Position numbers and translations under genes: made by a program
Part shown: piece by piece, positions 1 through 7,060 of the stretch
Numbering within the stretch: position 1 is the stretch's first letter
Layout: each line of letters begins with the position of its first letter
The notes under the pieces: generated by a model
Database searches by the model: none
What the model was told of the DNA's origin: nothing
What the model saw: only the letters and a program-made list of their open reading frames with translations
Source: Blastocatellia bacterium
Lineage (GTDB): Bacteria > Acidobacteriota > Blastocatellia > Pyrinomonadales > Pyrinomonadaceae
Assembly (NCBI GenBank): GCA_003175865.1
Contig: PSRF01000357.1
Span: forward strand, 1 to 8,308
DNA length: 8,308 bases
Direction of reading: 5' to 3'

Positions 1-315
1 ATTGATTTGTCAACGCGACCTGCTGGTGGTTATTCGGGATTGGTTCGACGGACCGAGATGGAGCCGACGATGGAGGCTGCGGTGTTTGGGGCCCGGCCCG
101 GCCAGATGGTTGGACCAATCAAAACTTATGGTGGGTGGCAGCTTGCGAAGATCGAGGCTCTACATCTTGCGACTCTTGATGACTCGCTGCGGGATACCAT
201 TAAGTCGTTATTGTTCGAGGAGTGGCTGTCGGGGGAACGGCTCAAAGCGAAGATTCGCATTCCTTTGTTTGAGCATGATGAGCTGCCGGTCGCGAAAATG
301 CTTTGTACTTCGTAG
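1..315 (+). CDS. Parvulin-type peptidyl-prolyl cis-trans isomerase (PpiC/SurA family), C-terminal part
   Basis: The reading frame is open from the first base, so the gene starts upstream of the window; 104 C-terminal residues are visible. The pattern GGYSGLVRRTEMEP, then AVFGARPGQ, then GPIKTYGGWQLAKIEA is the second half of a rotamase (PPIC) domain: a glycine-rich strand, the helix ending in 'A.F....G', and the final strand pair 'GP..T..G..L.K+E'. After it comes an amphipathic helical tail with LDDSLRD and LFEEWLSGERLKAKI, a tail I associate with isomerases of peptide-maturation and export clusters. Such enzymes help exported chains fold by isomerising Xaa-Pro bonds; a periplasmic location is likely, but the signal region is not visible. 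The gene ends 38 bases before a membrane-fusion lipoprotein, so the two are probably one operon. The family call is fairly secure; the substrate and the catalytic residues in the missing half are unknown. Confidence 0.8.
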   Translation: MDLSTRPAGGYSGLVRRTEMEPTMEAAVFGARPGQMVGPIKTYGGWQLAKIEALHLATLDDSLRDTIKSLLFEEWLSGERLKAKIRIPLFEHDELPVAKMLCTS

Positions 316-353
316 TTGGTGAATTGTTGTTGTTGAAGACGAGTGGAGGAGAG

Positions 354-1577
354 ATGGACCAAGAAGCGCAAATCACAACGCTCAAAGTGCAAAGCTCAAG
401 GTACAAAACTCCGGCTTCGTTCAGCGAAAACATTCTCGTGCTCTGCCTGCTGAGCGCTGTGTTGATTGCCGGTTGTTCAGCACAAAGTCAAACTCGCGTG
501 CACGACAACAGGACTGTGGCCACTGAAAACGCGGTCGTCACTGTACACGTCTTTGAGGTTCAACCCGCTCCGAATCAGACGAATGCCGACTTCTTGATCC
601 CAGCAGCCCTTTCGGTGGAAGACACGGCCATCGTGCTCGCCGAACTTGAAGGACGCCTGGTTAGCATTTCTGCAGAGGAAGGTAGCCGGGTAGCAAAAGG
701 CGAGATCCTCGCACAATTCAGCGACGAGGAGCAGCGCGGTCAGCTTCGACAAGCCGAACTTGACGTGAGTCGGTTCAACGTTGAAGCAGAGCAGTTGCAA
801 GCGCTAATCAAACTCAACCGAAGCGAATTTGATCGTGAATCATTGCTCGCGAGCCAGGGACTTGTGAGTAAAGGCGAGGTGGAGAGGGCGAAGTACAAGC
901 TGGACGAGTCAATTCAGGAGTTTGAAAAGAATAGACTGGCAACGGAAAGCGCCCTAGCCCGAGTGGAAGTAGTGAAGCTTGAAATGCAAAAGACGGTTGT
1001 TCGCGCGCCTGTGGCTGGAATAGTTACCCGACGTTATGTTGCTCCGGGCACGAATGTCGCAAAGAACGAGAAGCTATTTGAAGTGGCACAGCTTTCAAGG
1101 ATGGAGCTCAGATTCAAAGTTCCTCAAACCTACGGAAACCAGCTTGAATGTGGCGAAGTACTTGGTATCTCAACAGACGATCGGAGTGCGGAAATTGCTA
1201 AAGCACGGATACGAAGGCGTGATCCTGTTGCTGATCCGATAAGCGACACTTTTGGCTATGTCGCGGAGATCCTAGGGTCGACGAAACTGACGCCAGGATT
1301 GACAGTCTATGTTCACCTGCCGCGCAGTACTGACAGCAAGATCAGTTTCTGGCTGCCACTCAACGCTTTTGCAACGGGAGCTGACCTAAAGAAAGGCGCT
1401 TCGAAGCCCGTGTTTGTGGTCGCAGGAGAAAGAGTCTCCTCTCGGGTTGTTGTTATACAAACAATCGAGGGCGATCAAGTAGAGGTTGAATCGGGACTTT
1501 TGAAGGGCGATCGAGTAATTCTCGCGCCACCCGCAAATCTAAAGGATGGCGATCGCATTGCGGTCAGCCAGCCATAA
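354..1577 (+). CDS. HlyD/RND-type membrane-fusion lipoprotein (periplasmic adaptor subunit)
   Basis: The start is the ATG at 354, because GGAGG at 345-349 lies just upstream; an in-frame TTG at 303 would overlap the isomerase gene and lacks such a site. The 407-residue product has a hydrophobic segment at about 27-40 ending in the lipobox LIAGC, with Cys41 the predicted lipidated residue; the 26-residue N-terminal lead is rather long. Residues about 90-120 (LEGRLVSISAEEGSRVAKGE) and about 213-245 (VRAPVAGIVTRR, APGTNVAKNEKLFEV) are the two halves of a biotinyl-lipoyl-like barrel-sandwich domain, separated by a charged alpha-helical hairpin (about 122-210). A beta-barrel and a membrane-proximal domain follow (LTPGLTVYVHLP, VESGLLKGDRVILAPP near the C terminus). 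This layout is that of adaptors linking an inner-membrane RND or ABC exporter to an outer-membrane channel. No transporter gene is visible, so the partner must lie upstream or elsewhere. Length and domain order are normal for the family; the substrate is unknown. Confidence 0.88.
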   Translation: MDQEAQITTLKVQSSRYKTPASFSENILVLCLLSAVLIAGCSAQSQTRVHDNRTVATENAVVTVHVFEVQPAPNQTNADFLIPAALSVEDTAIVLAELEGRLVSISAEEGSRVAKGEILAQFSDEEQRGQLRQAELDVSRFNVEAEQLQALIKLNRSEFDRESLLASQGLVSKGEVERAKYKLDESIQEFEKNRLATESALARVEVVKLEMQKTVVRAPVAGIVTRRYVAPGTNVAKNEKLFEVAQLSRMELRFKVPQTYGNQLECGEVLGISTDDRSAEIAKARIRRRDPVADPISDTFGYVAEILGSTKLTPGLTVYVHLPRSTDSKISFWLPLNAFATGADLKKGASKPVFVVAGERVSSRVVVIQTIEGDQVEVESGLLKGDRVILAPPANLKDGDRIAVSQP

Positions 1578-1589
1578 ACTGGTCTGACC
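1562..1589 (+). terminator. Stem-loop over the adaptor stop codon, possible terminator
   Basis: GGTCAGCCAG (1562-1571) pairs with CTGG (1579-1582) and CTGACC (1584-1589), giving ten Watson-Crick pairs with one bulged T at 1583 and a seven-base loop that contains the TAA stop at 1575-1577. It is the best hairpin in the gap and sits where the export operon should end. No T-run follows (the next bases are TCACCCACC), so it is not a classical intrinsic terminator; it could instead protect the 3' end or stop transcription with help from another factor. Confidence 0.35.
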
Positions 1590-1738
1590 TCACCCACCGC
1601 GTGTTAACGACAACCGAAAACGAGATGCTGTTAAGTTTTACGCGTCGGGCATAAATCGTTCGGCACCTTAATGTGGTAGGGCAGACGTGGTATCAAAGCA
1701 CTATTGAATTAATCACGAGCATTTAACGTCGAAAGGCA

Positions 1739-1744
1739 TATAAT
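1739..1744 (+). promoter_or_regulatory. Candidate -10 box upstream of the TPR-CHAT gene
   Basis: A perfect TATAAT lies 51 bases before the start codon at 1796, which would give a leader of roughly 45 bases. No good -35 hexamer exists at 16-18 bases spacing (TTGAAT at 1704-1709 is 29 bases away), and there is no extended TG motif, so the promoter call is tentative. The rest of the 1590-1795 gap shows no gene. Confidence 0.3.
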
Positions 1745-1763
1745 GCAGGCTCGATTTTTCAAG

Positions 1764-1793
1764 GACCTCGCCCAGTCTCCTTTTTAGGAGGTC
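1764..1793 (+). promoter_or_regulatory. Shine-Dalgarno sequence of the TPR-CHAT gene inside two competing hairpins
   Basis: The ribosome-binding site AGGAGG (1786-1791) lies four bases before the ATG at 1796. It can pair in two mutually exclusive ways: CTCCT (1777-1781) with AGGAG (1786-1790) around a TTTT loop, extendable by two G-U pairs; or GACCTC (1764-1769) with GAGGTC (1788-1793) around an 18-base loop. Either would hide the site from the ribosome. This suggests possible control of translation, but short stems around a strong GA-rich site can arise by chance. Confidence 0.35.
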
Positions 1794-1795
1794 TT

Positions 1796-4700
1796 ATGTC
1801 CTGCCCGATGATTTCTCAACGCCACCAGTACTGTCTCAGTGTTGTGGCCCCACATCTGTTGTCGTTGCTCATCCTTCTGCCTTTATTAGCAGCGCCTCCA
1901 ACCGTCAATTCACAAAGCAATGCATCCTCTTCAACTCAGACTGCCTCCATACTCACTCTTGAACTGGCGAAACCCATTGAACGTGAAATCACTGGTGGTG
2001 AGGTCCAGGCCTATAACTTGTCGCTAAAATCCGACCAGTTTGTTCACATTGATGTTGACCAACGCAGTATTGACCTCGCTGTGTGGATCTTTGACCCGAC
2101 CGGTAAAAAGATTTCTGAGTCAGACGCGTTTAGAGTAGGGGAAAAAGAAGAGGTTGCGATGATCAGTGAGACCTCAGGAGCGTATCGCGTGGAGGTGCAC
2201 ACATCGTTTCCGAAGGGTCCGAAAGGAAGCTATGAAATCAATGTAACAGAACTTCGGCCGGCTACGGACCGCGACAAAATCTCCAATAGGGCGGGTACGT
2301 TGATCGAAGAAGCCTTTGCACTTGAAAGAAAACAGAACAAGGAAGATTGGCAAAAAGCAAGGGAGAAGTACGAGCAGGCGCTACCCCTCTGGCAATCAAT
2401 AAATGACCTCACCTGGGAGGCCAACACTCTTTATCTGATTGCCGGTGTCTATATCAATCTTGTTGAAAAACAGAAGGCTTTCGACTTCGGTAACCGAGCG
2501 GTTTCGGTGGCTGAGAAAGCCGTCAAAGAGTCCACCGAAGACAAGCGCAACAATGCATTGAAGGTTCAAGCTTGGGCGCTCGACACGCTTGGTGAAGCTC
2601 ACCAGCAATTTGGCGATAGGAAGAAGGCTGTCGAAATCTTCAATCAGGCACTTTCCATTCGAAAACAAGTCAAAGACCGCCCTGGTACTATTGTTACGCT
2701 GAACAATCTCGCAATTACTTATCAGAGTATGGGGGAGCCGCGAAAATCCCTGGAAATGCTCATCGAAATCAACGGGTTACTTCAGGGCATGGGCGATCGC
2801 GCAAAGGAATCGTCTTTCCTCAATAATATCTGCGTGATTCACGAGAATATCGCTGAGTACAAAAAGGCACTTGACTATTGCAATCAATCACTTTCAATCA
2901 GACGCGAGTTGAATGATGAACGTGGGGAAGCGCCAATTTTCAACAGTATGGGTAATGTTTATGGAGCGATGGGCCAGTACGAGCATGCATTAGACTCGTA
3001 TACTCAATCTCGAGTCCTCTACGAAAAGTACGGTAATGACAACGGGCAGGCGATCGAGTTCAACAATCTGGGTTGGCTTTATTCAGCTTTGGGTGATTAT
3101 GAAAAGGCGATTGAGCTCTACAATAAGGCGCTCGACATATTTCGGAAGCAGGACAATCAATTTCGTCAGGGCAATACCCTCAACAACATCGCTGTCAACT
3201 ATGCGGATCTTGGAGACTTTAAAAAGTCATTAGAGTTCAATCAGGAGGCGCTAAAGTTCCGTATCGCCGCAAAGGATATCGATGGTGAAGCTACCACGTA
3301 CAACAATACTGCGGGCTGTTATTCACATCTCGGAGAGAAGCAGAAGGCACTCGAGTACTACAAGCGTTCGATAGAAATTCATCGCACAAGAAATCCGAGA
3401 CAACTTGCTTCATCATTAAGAAATATCGGGGACGTCTACCACGAGTTGGGTGACAACCAGAAGGCAACCGAAAGCTTAAACGAGTCGTTGGAGATTACAC
3501 GCCGGATCGGTGATCCATCTGGAGAAGCGGCAACCTTGTCACTGCTCGCCCAGGTAGAACGTGACCAGGGCAAATTACTTGATGCCAAACTTCACATCGA
3601 GGCTGCATTAGCTTCCGTTGAATCTCTACGCGTCAGTCTTAAAGATCGGAAATTACGAACGTCGTTCTTTGCATCTGTTCGCAAATACTATGAAGTTTAT
3701 GTCGACGTGTTGATGCGACTGCACAAAGAAAATCCAGCAGGAGGTTTTGATGTCGCAGCCTTGAAGGCTAGCGAAAACGCGCGGGCACGTTCACTGCTCG
3801 AATCTTTGATTGAAGCGAGCTTCGAAATCGGACAGGGTGTAGATCCCACATTAGTTGCGCGCGAGCGAAGTTTAAGACAGTTGATTTCTGACAAGGCAGA
3901 AACTCAAGTGCGTCTACTTAGTGGTAGCCACACTGATGAACAAGCCGCGAACATGGCGAAAGAGCTGGACGCCCTCACTGCAGAATACGACCAGGTGCAA
4001 ACACAAATTCGGCAAAACAATCCCAGGTACGCAGCCCTAACTGCACCTGTGTCGTTAAGTCTGCAGGAAATTCAGTCTCGCTTGCTCGATCAAGACACGT
4101 TGCTGATTGAATACGCGCTTGGTGAAGGCAAAAGTTACATGTTTCTCGTTGCTGCGACATCGCTTAAGACGTTTGAACTGCCGAAACGTGACGATGTGGA
4201 GAGGGCGTCTCGCAGTGTCTACGATTTAGTTACGGCGTCCGATCGGGTTGTCCCAAACGAAACAATCGACCAAAGAAACCAACGACTGGACCAGGCTGAT
4301 AGAGACTTTCCTGCCGCTGCAACAACGCTGAGCCAGATGTTATTAGGACCGCTGGCGACTGAGTTGAAAGGTAAGCGACTCTTACTCGTTAGCGAGGGCA
4401 TTCTGCAGTATGTTCCCTTTGCCGCTTTGCCTGATCCTTCGACTCAGAAATCAGCTGGCCCAAATCAGACATCTCAACCGTTGATTGCCAATCACGAAAT
4501 CATCAGTTTGCCCTCAGCATCCGTACTGGGCGTTCTGCGTAATGAAATGAAAGATCGTCCTCGTCCTCCTAAGACGGTCGCGATCTTTGCTGATCCCGTC
4601 TTTGGAGTTCAAGACCCGAGGCTCAACTCTAATGGCAAACCTCAGGTTGTCGATGATGCGGCGCTTGCGCAGGCGGGTGATATCAAAAGGTCTGCTGAGG

Positions 4701-5296
4701 AATCCGGCCTCAACAGTTTTCCCAGGCTGCGTTTTAGTCGACAAGAGGCAGAACAGATAATGCGGCTCGTGCCCCGCAACAACAATTTGGAAGCTCTCGA
4801 CTTCGCCGCTAGTAGATCGGCGGCAACCAGTCCAGACTTGAAACAATATCGCATCGTACACTTTGCAACGCATGGACTGATCAATAGTCGACATTCTGAT
4901 CTTTCAGGAATCGTCCTATCACTGGTAGACCAGCAAGGCAAACCACAAAACGGTTTCTTGAGACTCTACGACATTTACAATATGAATCTGTCCGCTGAAC
5001 TGGTTGTACTTTCAGCCTGTCAAACCGCGCTTGGCAAAGACATTAAGGGTGAGGGGCTGGTTGGACTAACTCGCGCTTTCATGTATGCAGGAGCGTCACG
5101 AGTTGTGGCTAGTTTATGGCGGACAGAGGACCGTGCGACCGCCGTGCTGATGGACCGTTTCTATGAAAGCATGCTGACCAATGGAATGAGTCCAGCTGCA
5201 GCGTTGAGGAAAGCGCAAATAGGCATGTGGCAAGACAAGAGGTGGAAACAACCGCGATACTGGGCAGCGTTTACTTTACAAGGTGAGTGGAAGTGA
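1796..5296 (+). CDS. Secreted TPR-CHAT protein (caspase HetF-associated with TPRs peptidase-like)
   Basis: The 1166-residue product starts with a signal peptide (hydrophobic core about 18-35, SLLILLPLLAA), so it is predicted to be periplasmic or exported. Residues about 55-150 form a beta-rich domain resembling the PPC (bacterial pre-peptidase C-terminal) fold, with DQFVHIDVDQ and SGAYRVEV. From about 176 to 615 there are some ten to eleven TPRs, mostly of exactly 40 residues; seven consecutive units carry Asn at the same helix-A position (N303/304, 343/344, 383, 423/424, 463/464, 503/504, 543), as in kinesin-light-chain-type TPRs that bind peptides. A helical linker follows, then a CHAT domain from about 755 to the end. 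The clan CD catalytic pair looks intact: His1026 in HFATHG and Cys1075 in LSACQT, followed by GEGLVGLTRAFMYAGA and a terminal YWAAFTLQG. A cysteine peptidase activity is therefore plausible but its substrate is unknown. AGGAGG precedes the ATG at 1796; an in-frame ATG at 1808 has no suitably spaced site. The gene is followed without a real gap by a sigma factor gene, so co-regulation is likely. Confidence 0.92.
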   Translation: MSCPMISQRHQYCLSVVAPHLLSLLILLPLLAAPPTVNSQSNASSSTQTASILTLELAKPIEREITGGEVQAYNLSLKSDQFVHIDVDQRSIDLAVWIFDPTGKKISESDAFRVGEKEEVAMISETSGAYRVEVHTSFPKGPKGSYEINVTELRPATDRDKISNRAGTLIEEAFALERKQNKEDWQKAREKYEQALPLWQSINDLTWEANTLYLIAGVYINLVEKQKAFDFGNRAVSVAEKAVKESTEDKRNNALKVQAWALDTLGEAHQQFGDRKKAVEIFNQALSIRKQVKDRPGTIVTLNNLAITYQSMGEPRKSLEMLIEINGLLQGMGDRAKESSFLNNICVIHENIAEYKKALDYCNQSLSIRRELNDERGEAPIFNSMGNVYGAMGQYEHALDSYTQSRVLYEKYGNDNGQAIEFNNLGWLYSALGDYEKAIELYNKALDIFRKQDNQFRQGNTLNNIAVNYADLGDFKKSLEFNQEALKFRIAAKDIDGEATTYNNTAGCYSHLGEKQKALEYYKRSIEIHRTRNPRQLASSLRNIGDVYHELGDNQKATESLNESLEITRRIGDPSGEAATLSLLAQVERDQGKLLDAKLHIEAALASVESLRVSLKDRKLRTSFFASVRKYYEVYVDVLMRLHKENPAGGFDVAALKASENARARSLLESLIEASFEIGQGVDPTLVARERSLRQLISDKAETQVRLLSGSHTDEQAANMAKELDALTAEYDQVQTQIRQNNPRYAALTAPVSLSLQEIQSRLLDQDTLLIEYALGEGKSYMFLVAATSLKTFELPKRDDVERASRSVYDLVTASDRVVPNETIDQRNQRLDQADRDFPAAATTLSQMLLGPLATELKGKRLLLVSEGILQYVPFAALPDPSTQKSAGPNQTSQPLIANHEIISLPSASVLGVLRNEMKDRPRPPKTVAIFADPVFGVQDPRLNSNGKPQVVDDAALAQAGDIKRSAEESGLNSFPRLRFSRQEAEQIMRLVPRNNNLEALDFAASRSAATSPDLKQYRIVHFATHGLINSRHSDLSGIVLSLVDQQGKPQNGFLRLYDIYNMNLSAELVVLSACQTALGKDIKGEGLVGLTRAFMYAGASRVVASLWRTEDRATAVLMDRFYESMLTNGMSPAAALRKAQIGMWQDKRWKQPRYWAAFTLQGEWK

Positions 5297-5306
5297 CCTG
5301 GCTACG

Positions 5307-5933
5307 ATGGACGCACATCAAGAGGCCGACTTATTGATGGACAGCGCAGAGAATCCGTCCTCCCCAACGTCTCGCAAATGGACCCTCACACCCGAGGCTT
5401 TTGACAACCTTCTGAAGACTTTTGATCCTAATCGCGATAACGCAGCACAGAAATATCTCGACTGTCGCGCCAACCTGGTTCGCTTCTTTGAGTGGCGTGG
5501 TTGTCCATTCCCTGAAGATCATGCCGATGAAACCTTCAATCGTGTGGCCCGAAAGATCGCAGATGGCGAAGAGATCCAAAAACTAGCTGGGTATGTGATG
5601 GGTGTGGCTAGATTACTGGTGTTGGAGATTATTAAGTCTCTTTCAAAACAACGTGAGGCATTGGGCGAGTACCAGAAGACCTACGATGAGGTGGCCGACG
5701 TTCCCGATACTGAGATCCGAATCGACTGTTTACAAAAATGTCTCGGCCAACTTTCTTCCGATAATCGCGAGCTGATCATTCAGTACTACCAAGGTGATAA
5801 GCGAGAAAAAATTGAAAACCGCAGGAAATTAGGTGAACGTCTGGGGGTTGCCATCAACACTCTACGAATGCGCGCCCAGCGTCTTCGCGAACGTCTGCAG
5901 GGTTGTGTTGAGGAGTGTGTCAACGCCGCCTAA
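5307..5933 (+). CDS. Sigma-70 family (ECF-like) RNA polymerase sigma factor
   Basis: The product (208 residues from the ATG at 5307) directs RNA polymerase to a specific promoter set. Residues about 54-85 (NLVRFFEWRGCPFPEDHADETFNRVARKI without its first part) match the divergent region 2 of acidobacterial ECF-like sigma factors; residues about 140-200 are region 4, with LGQLSSDNRELIIQYY and a helix-turn-helix in RRKLGERLGVAINTLRMRAQRLRERL (first part read as helix 2, LGVAINTLRMRAQRL as the recognition segment). The start is uncertain: GTG at 5283 overlaps the CHAT gene by 14 bases and has no ribosome-binding site, ATG 5307 has only a distant GGAAG (5289-5293), and ATG 5337 has AGAGG at 5321-5325. 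Conserved sequence begins only at about WTLTPEAFD, so all three are possible. Close coupling to the CHAT gene and the nearby anti-sigma gene support membership of one signalling operon. Its promoter targets are unknown; auto-activation of this operon would be typical but is not shown. Confidence 0.85.
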   Translation: MDAHQEADLLMDSAENPSSPTSRKWTLTPEAFDNLLKTFDPNRDNAAQKYLDCRANLVRFFEWRGCPFPEDHADETFNRVARKIADGEEIQKLAGYVMGVARLLVLEIIKSLSKQREALGEYQKTYDEVADVPDTEIRIDCLQKCLGQLSSDNRELIIQYYQGDKREKIENRRKLGERLGVAINTLRMRAQRLRERLQGCVEECVNAA

Positions 5934-5984
5934 GTGAAAAGTTGTCCAGAGATGTGACAAAAACCCTTTTCCGACCACTTATAT

Positions 5985-6100
5985 ATGAGGAGCGATATAT
6001 CCTCCCCTTAGTATCAAAACGAGTTCGGCATTTGCTCGGCGAACTTTCTGAACAAAAACAGGTTGAGTGTTGTTTAGCTCATTTTTCAGGAGACCCTTAG
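5985..6100 (+). pseudogene. Decayed duplicate of the 5' end of the anti-sigma gene
   Basis: The gap between sigma and anti-sigma genes holds a frame (ending with TAG at 6098-6100) that reads VRHLLGELSEQKQVE, against VRYLLGELSEDEQVE in the downstream gene. The 45-base core at 6023-6067 matches 6137-6181 with 37 identical positions, exactly 114 bases apart. Similarity continues weakly upstream (TATATCC/GAATATCC, TTAGT in both), where an ATG at 5985 lines up roughly with the GTG start of the intact gene, but small insertions shift the frame and that ATG ends after eight codons at TAG 6009-6011. Four of the eight differences are silent third-position changes, so the copy was once under protein-level selection. 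An in-frame GTG at 5954 could still start a 48-residue product, but it has no convincing ribosome-binding site. I read it as a pseudogene fragment; a short functional peptide is the alternative. Confidence 0.55.
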
Positions 6101-6181
6101 ACTGTGGTTGAATATCCGGTTAGTGAAGAAAAAATAGTTCGGTATTTGCTTGGAGAACTGTCTGAAGACGAACAGGTTGAA
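6023..6181 (+). repeat. Imperfect direct repeat pair (6023-6067 and 6137-6181)
   Basis: Two 45-base copies in the same orientation and the same codon phase, 37/45 identical, are separated by 69 bases. The first lies in the sigma/anti-sigma gap and the second encodes residues about 12-26 of the anti-sigma protein. Recombination between them would delete the anti-sigma start, so the pair is also a potential site of instability, although 82% identity makes that infrequent. Confidence 0.7.
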
Positions 6182-7060
6182 ATCGAGGGTCGAGCGTTTG
6201 AGGATCAGAGAGTTCTTCAGGAAATTCTGACTATCGAACAGGAATTGATCGACGATTATGTCAGTGGAGATATTCCTGAAGAAAAGCGTCGGGCTTTTCA
6301 GACACACTTCCTGGCTTCGGCAGAGCGAAGGAAGAAAGTTGCGTTTGCCAAAGCACTAGCCACGGTTGTTAATGAGAGCCCTGCGCCTGCTGTTGAAGTC
6401 TCTCCCTCTCCGTCATGGCGTACGAAGTTAGCGGCGTTCTTTACACGTCCGATGATTGCCTACTCGTTTGCGGCTGCCTCATTTCTTTTGTTTGTTGTTG
6501 GCTCGTTGCTAGTTGTCGACAGAATTCGGCTTGGTTCCGAACTGGCTCAGCTTCGTAACGTGCAGGAATCGCAGATCGCGCAGAATCGTCAACTGGAGAA
6601 GGACCTCGCGGATGAACGTCTTCGAAATCAAGAGCTGATGGCGAATCGCGGAACATCGCCGCAGGAAACTCCAACCCCTGAAATTCGACGTGAGAGTCCG
6701 CAACAACCGACAACACCTTCCTCGCCTGTCGTAGTGGCTTTGTCGCTACTTCCCGGCATTTCTCGAAGTGGTAGTTCAGTTCCACAACTATCGATCACAA
6801 AGGATGTAAGTTTGGTAAGGCTGCAAGTCGGTATTGATCCACAGGAAACTTACAAAAGGTATCGGGTGGAACTGCGCACCGAAAAGGGGCAGCAGGTGTT
6901 GACGCAAGGAAACCTCACGCCGCGCGGTCGAAGTATTCCCATCTCGCTAAAAGCAGACGCACTTACAAAAGGTCGCTATGAATTAACAGTGAAGGGAATT
7001 ACGGACAGCGGTACAATAGAAGATGTTGGCTTCTACTATTTCGACGTTGTTAAAAAGTAG
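6104..7060 (+). CDS. Membrane anti-sigma factor with periplasmic beta domain
   Basis: The 318-residue product is read from the GTG at 6104, with AGGAG at 6088-6092 (11-base spacing, somewhat long); no in-frame ATG or TTG lies nearby. Residues 1-95 are helical and carry VRYLLGELSEDEQ and EQELIDDYVSGDI, the N-terminal signature of acidobacterial anti-sigma proteins related to the zinc-finger (zf-HC2) type; I see no His/Cys zinc ligands, so a metal-free variant is likely. One membrane helix covers about 117-139 (AYSFAAASFLLFVVGSLLVV). A heptad-like charged helix follows (about 143-175), then a Pro/Thr/Ser-rich linker, and a beta-rich domain from about 205 to the end (ALSLLPGISRSG, VSLVRLQVGI, YRVELRTEKG, GRYELTVKGI, DVGFYYFDVV). 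Predicted topology is N-terminus in the cytoplasm, binding the sigma factor encoded just upstream, and C-terminus outside as a sensor or anchor. Adjacent position and domain layout support the role; direct binding is inferred. Confidence 0.82.
   Translation: MVEYPVSEEKIVRYLLGELSEDEQVEIEGRAFEDQRVLQEILTIEQELIDDYVSGDIPEEKRRAFQTHFLASAERRKKVAFAKALATVVNESPAPAVEVSPSPSWRTKLAAFFTRPMIAYSFAAASFLLFVVGSLLVVDRIRLGSELAQLRNVQESQIAQNRQLEKDLADERLRNQELMANRGTSPQETPTPEIRRESPQQPTTPSSPVVVALSLLPGISRSGSSVPQLSITKDVSLVRLQVGIDPQETYKRYRVELRTEKGQQVLTQGNLTPRGRSIPISLKADALTKGRYELTVKGITDSGTIEDVGFYYFDVVKK

Noticed and set aside
2..322. A 106-codon frame at the left edge in a different frame from the isomerase.
   Set aside because: Its product is rich in Arg, Ser and Cys with no domain pattern, while the frame from base 1 clearly encodes a PPIC domain.
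1549..2800. Two copies of the octamer GCGATCGC (1549-1556 and 2793-2800), the HIP1 element of cyanobacteria.
   Set aside because: Only two copies, both inside coding sequence, and all other content points to Acidobacteriota. Too few to call an enriched element.
4514..4894. A 126-codon antisense frame within the CHAT domain.
   Set aside because: It lies wholly opposite the strongly supported CHAT domain, has no recognisable motif or ribosome-binding site, and is a shadow of that gene.
5987..6004. GAGGA/TCCTC inverted repeat around the remnant ribosome-binding site in the sigma/anti-sigma gap.
   Set aside because: Five pairs around an eight-base AT-rich loop in a decayed region; likely chance pairing of purine- and pyrimidine-rich stretches.
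6441..6785. A 114-codon antisense frame opposite the anti-sigma gene.
   Set aside because: It overlaps the membrane and coiled-coil part of a well-supported protein on the other strand and shows no domain pattern.
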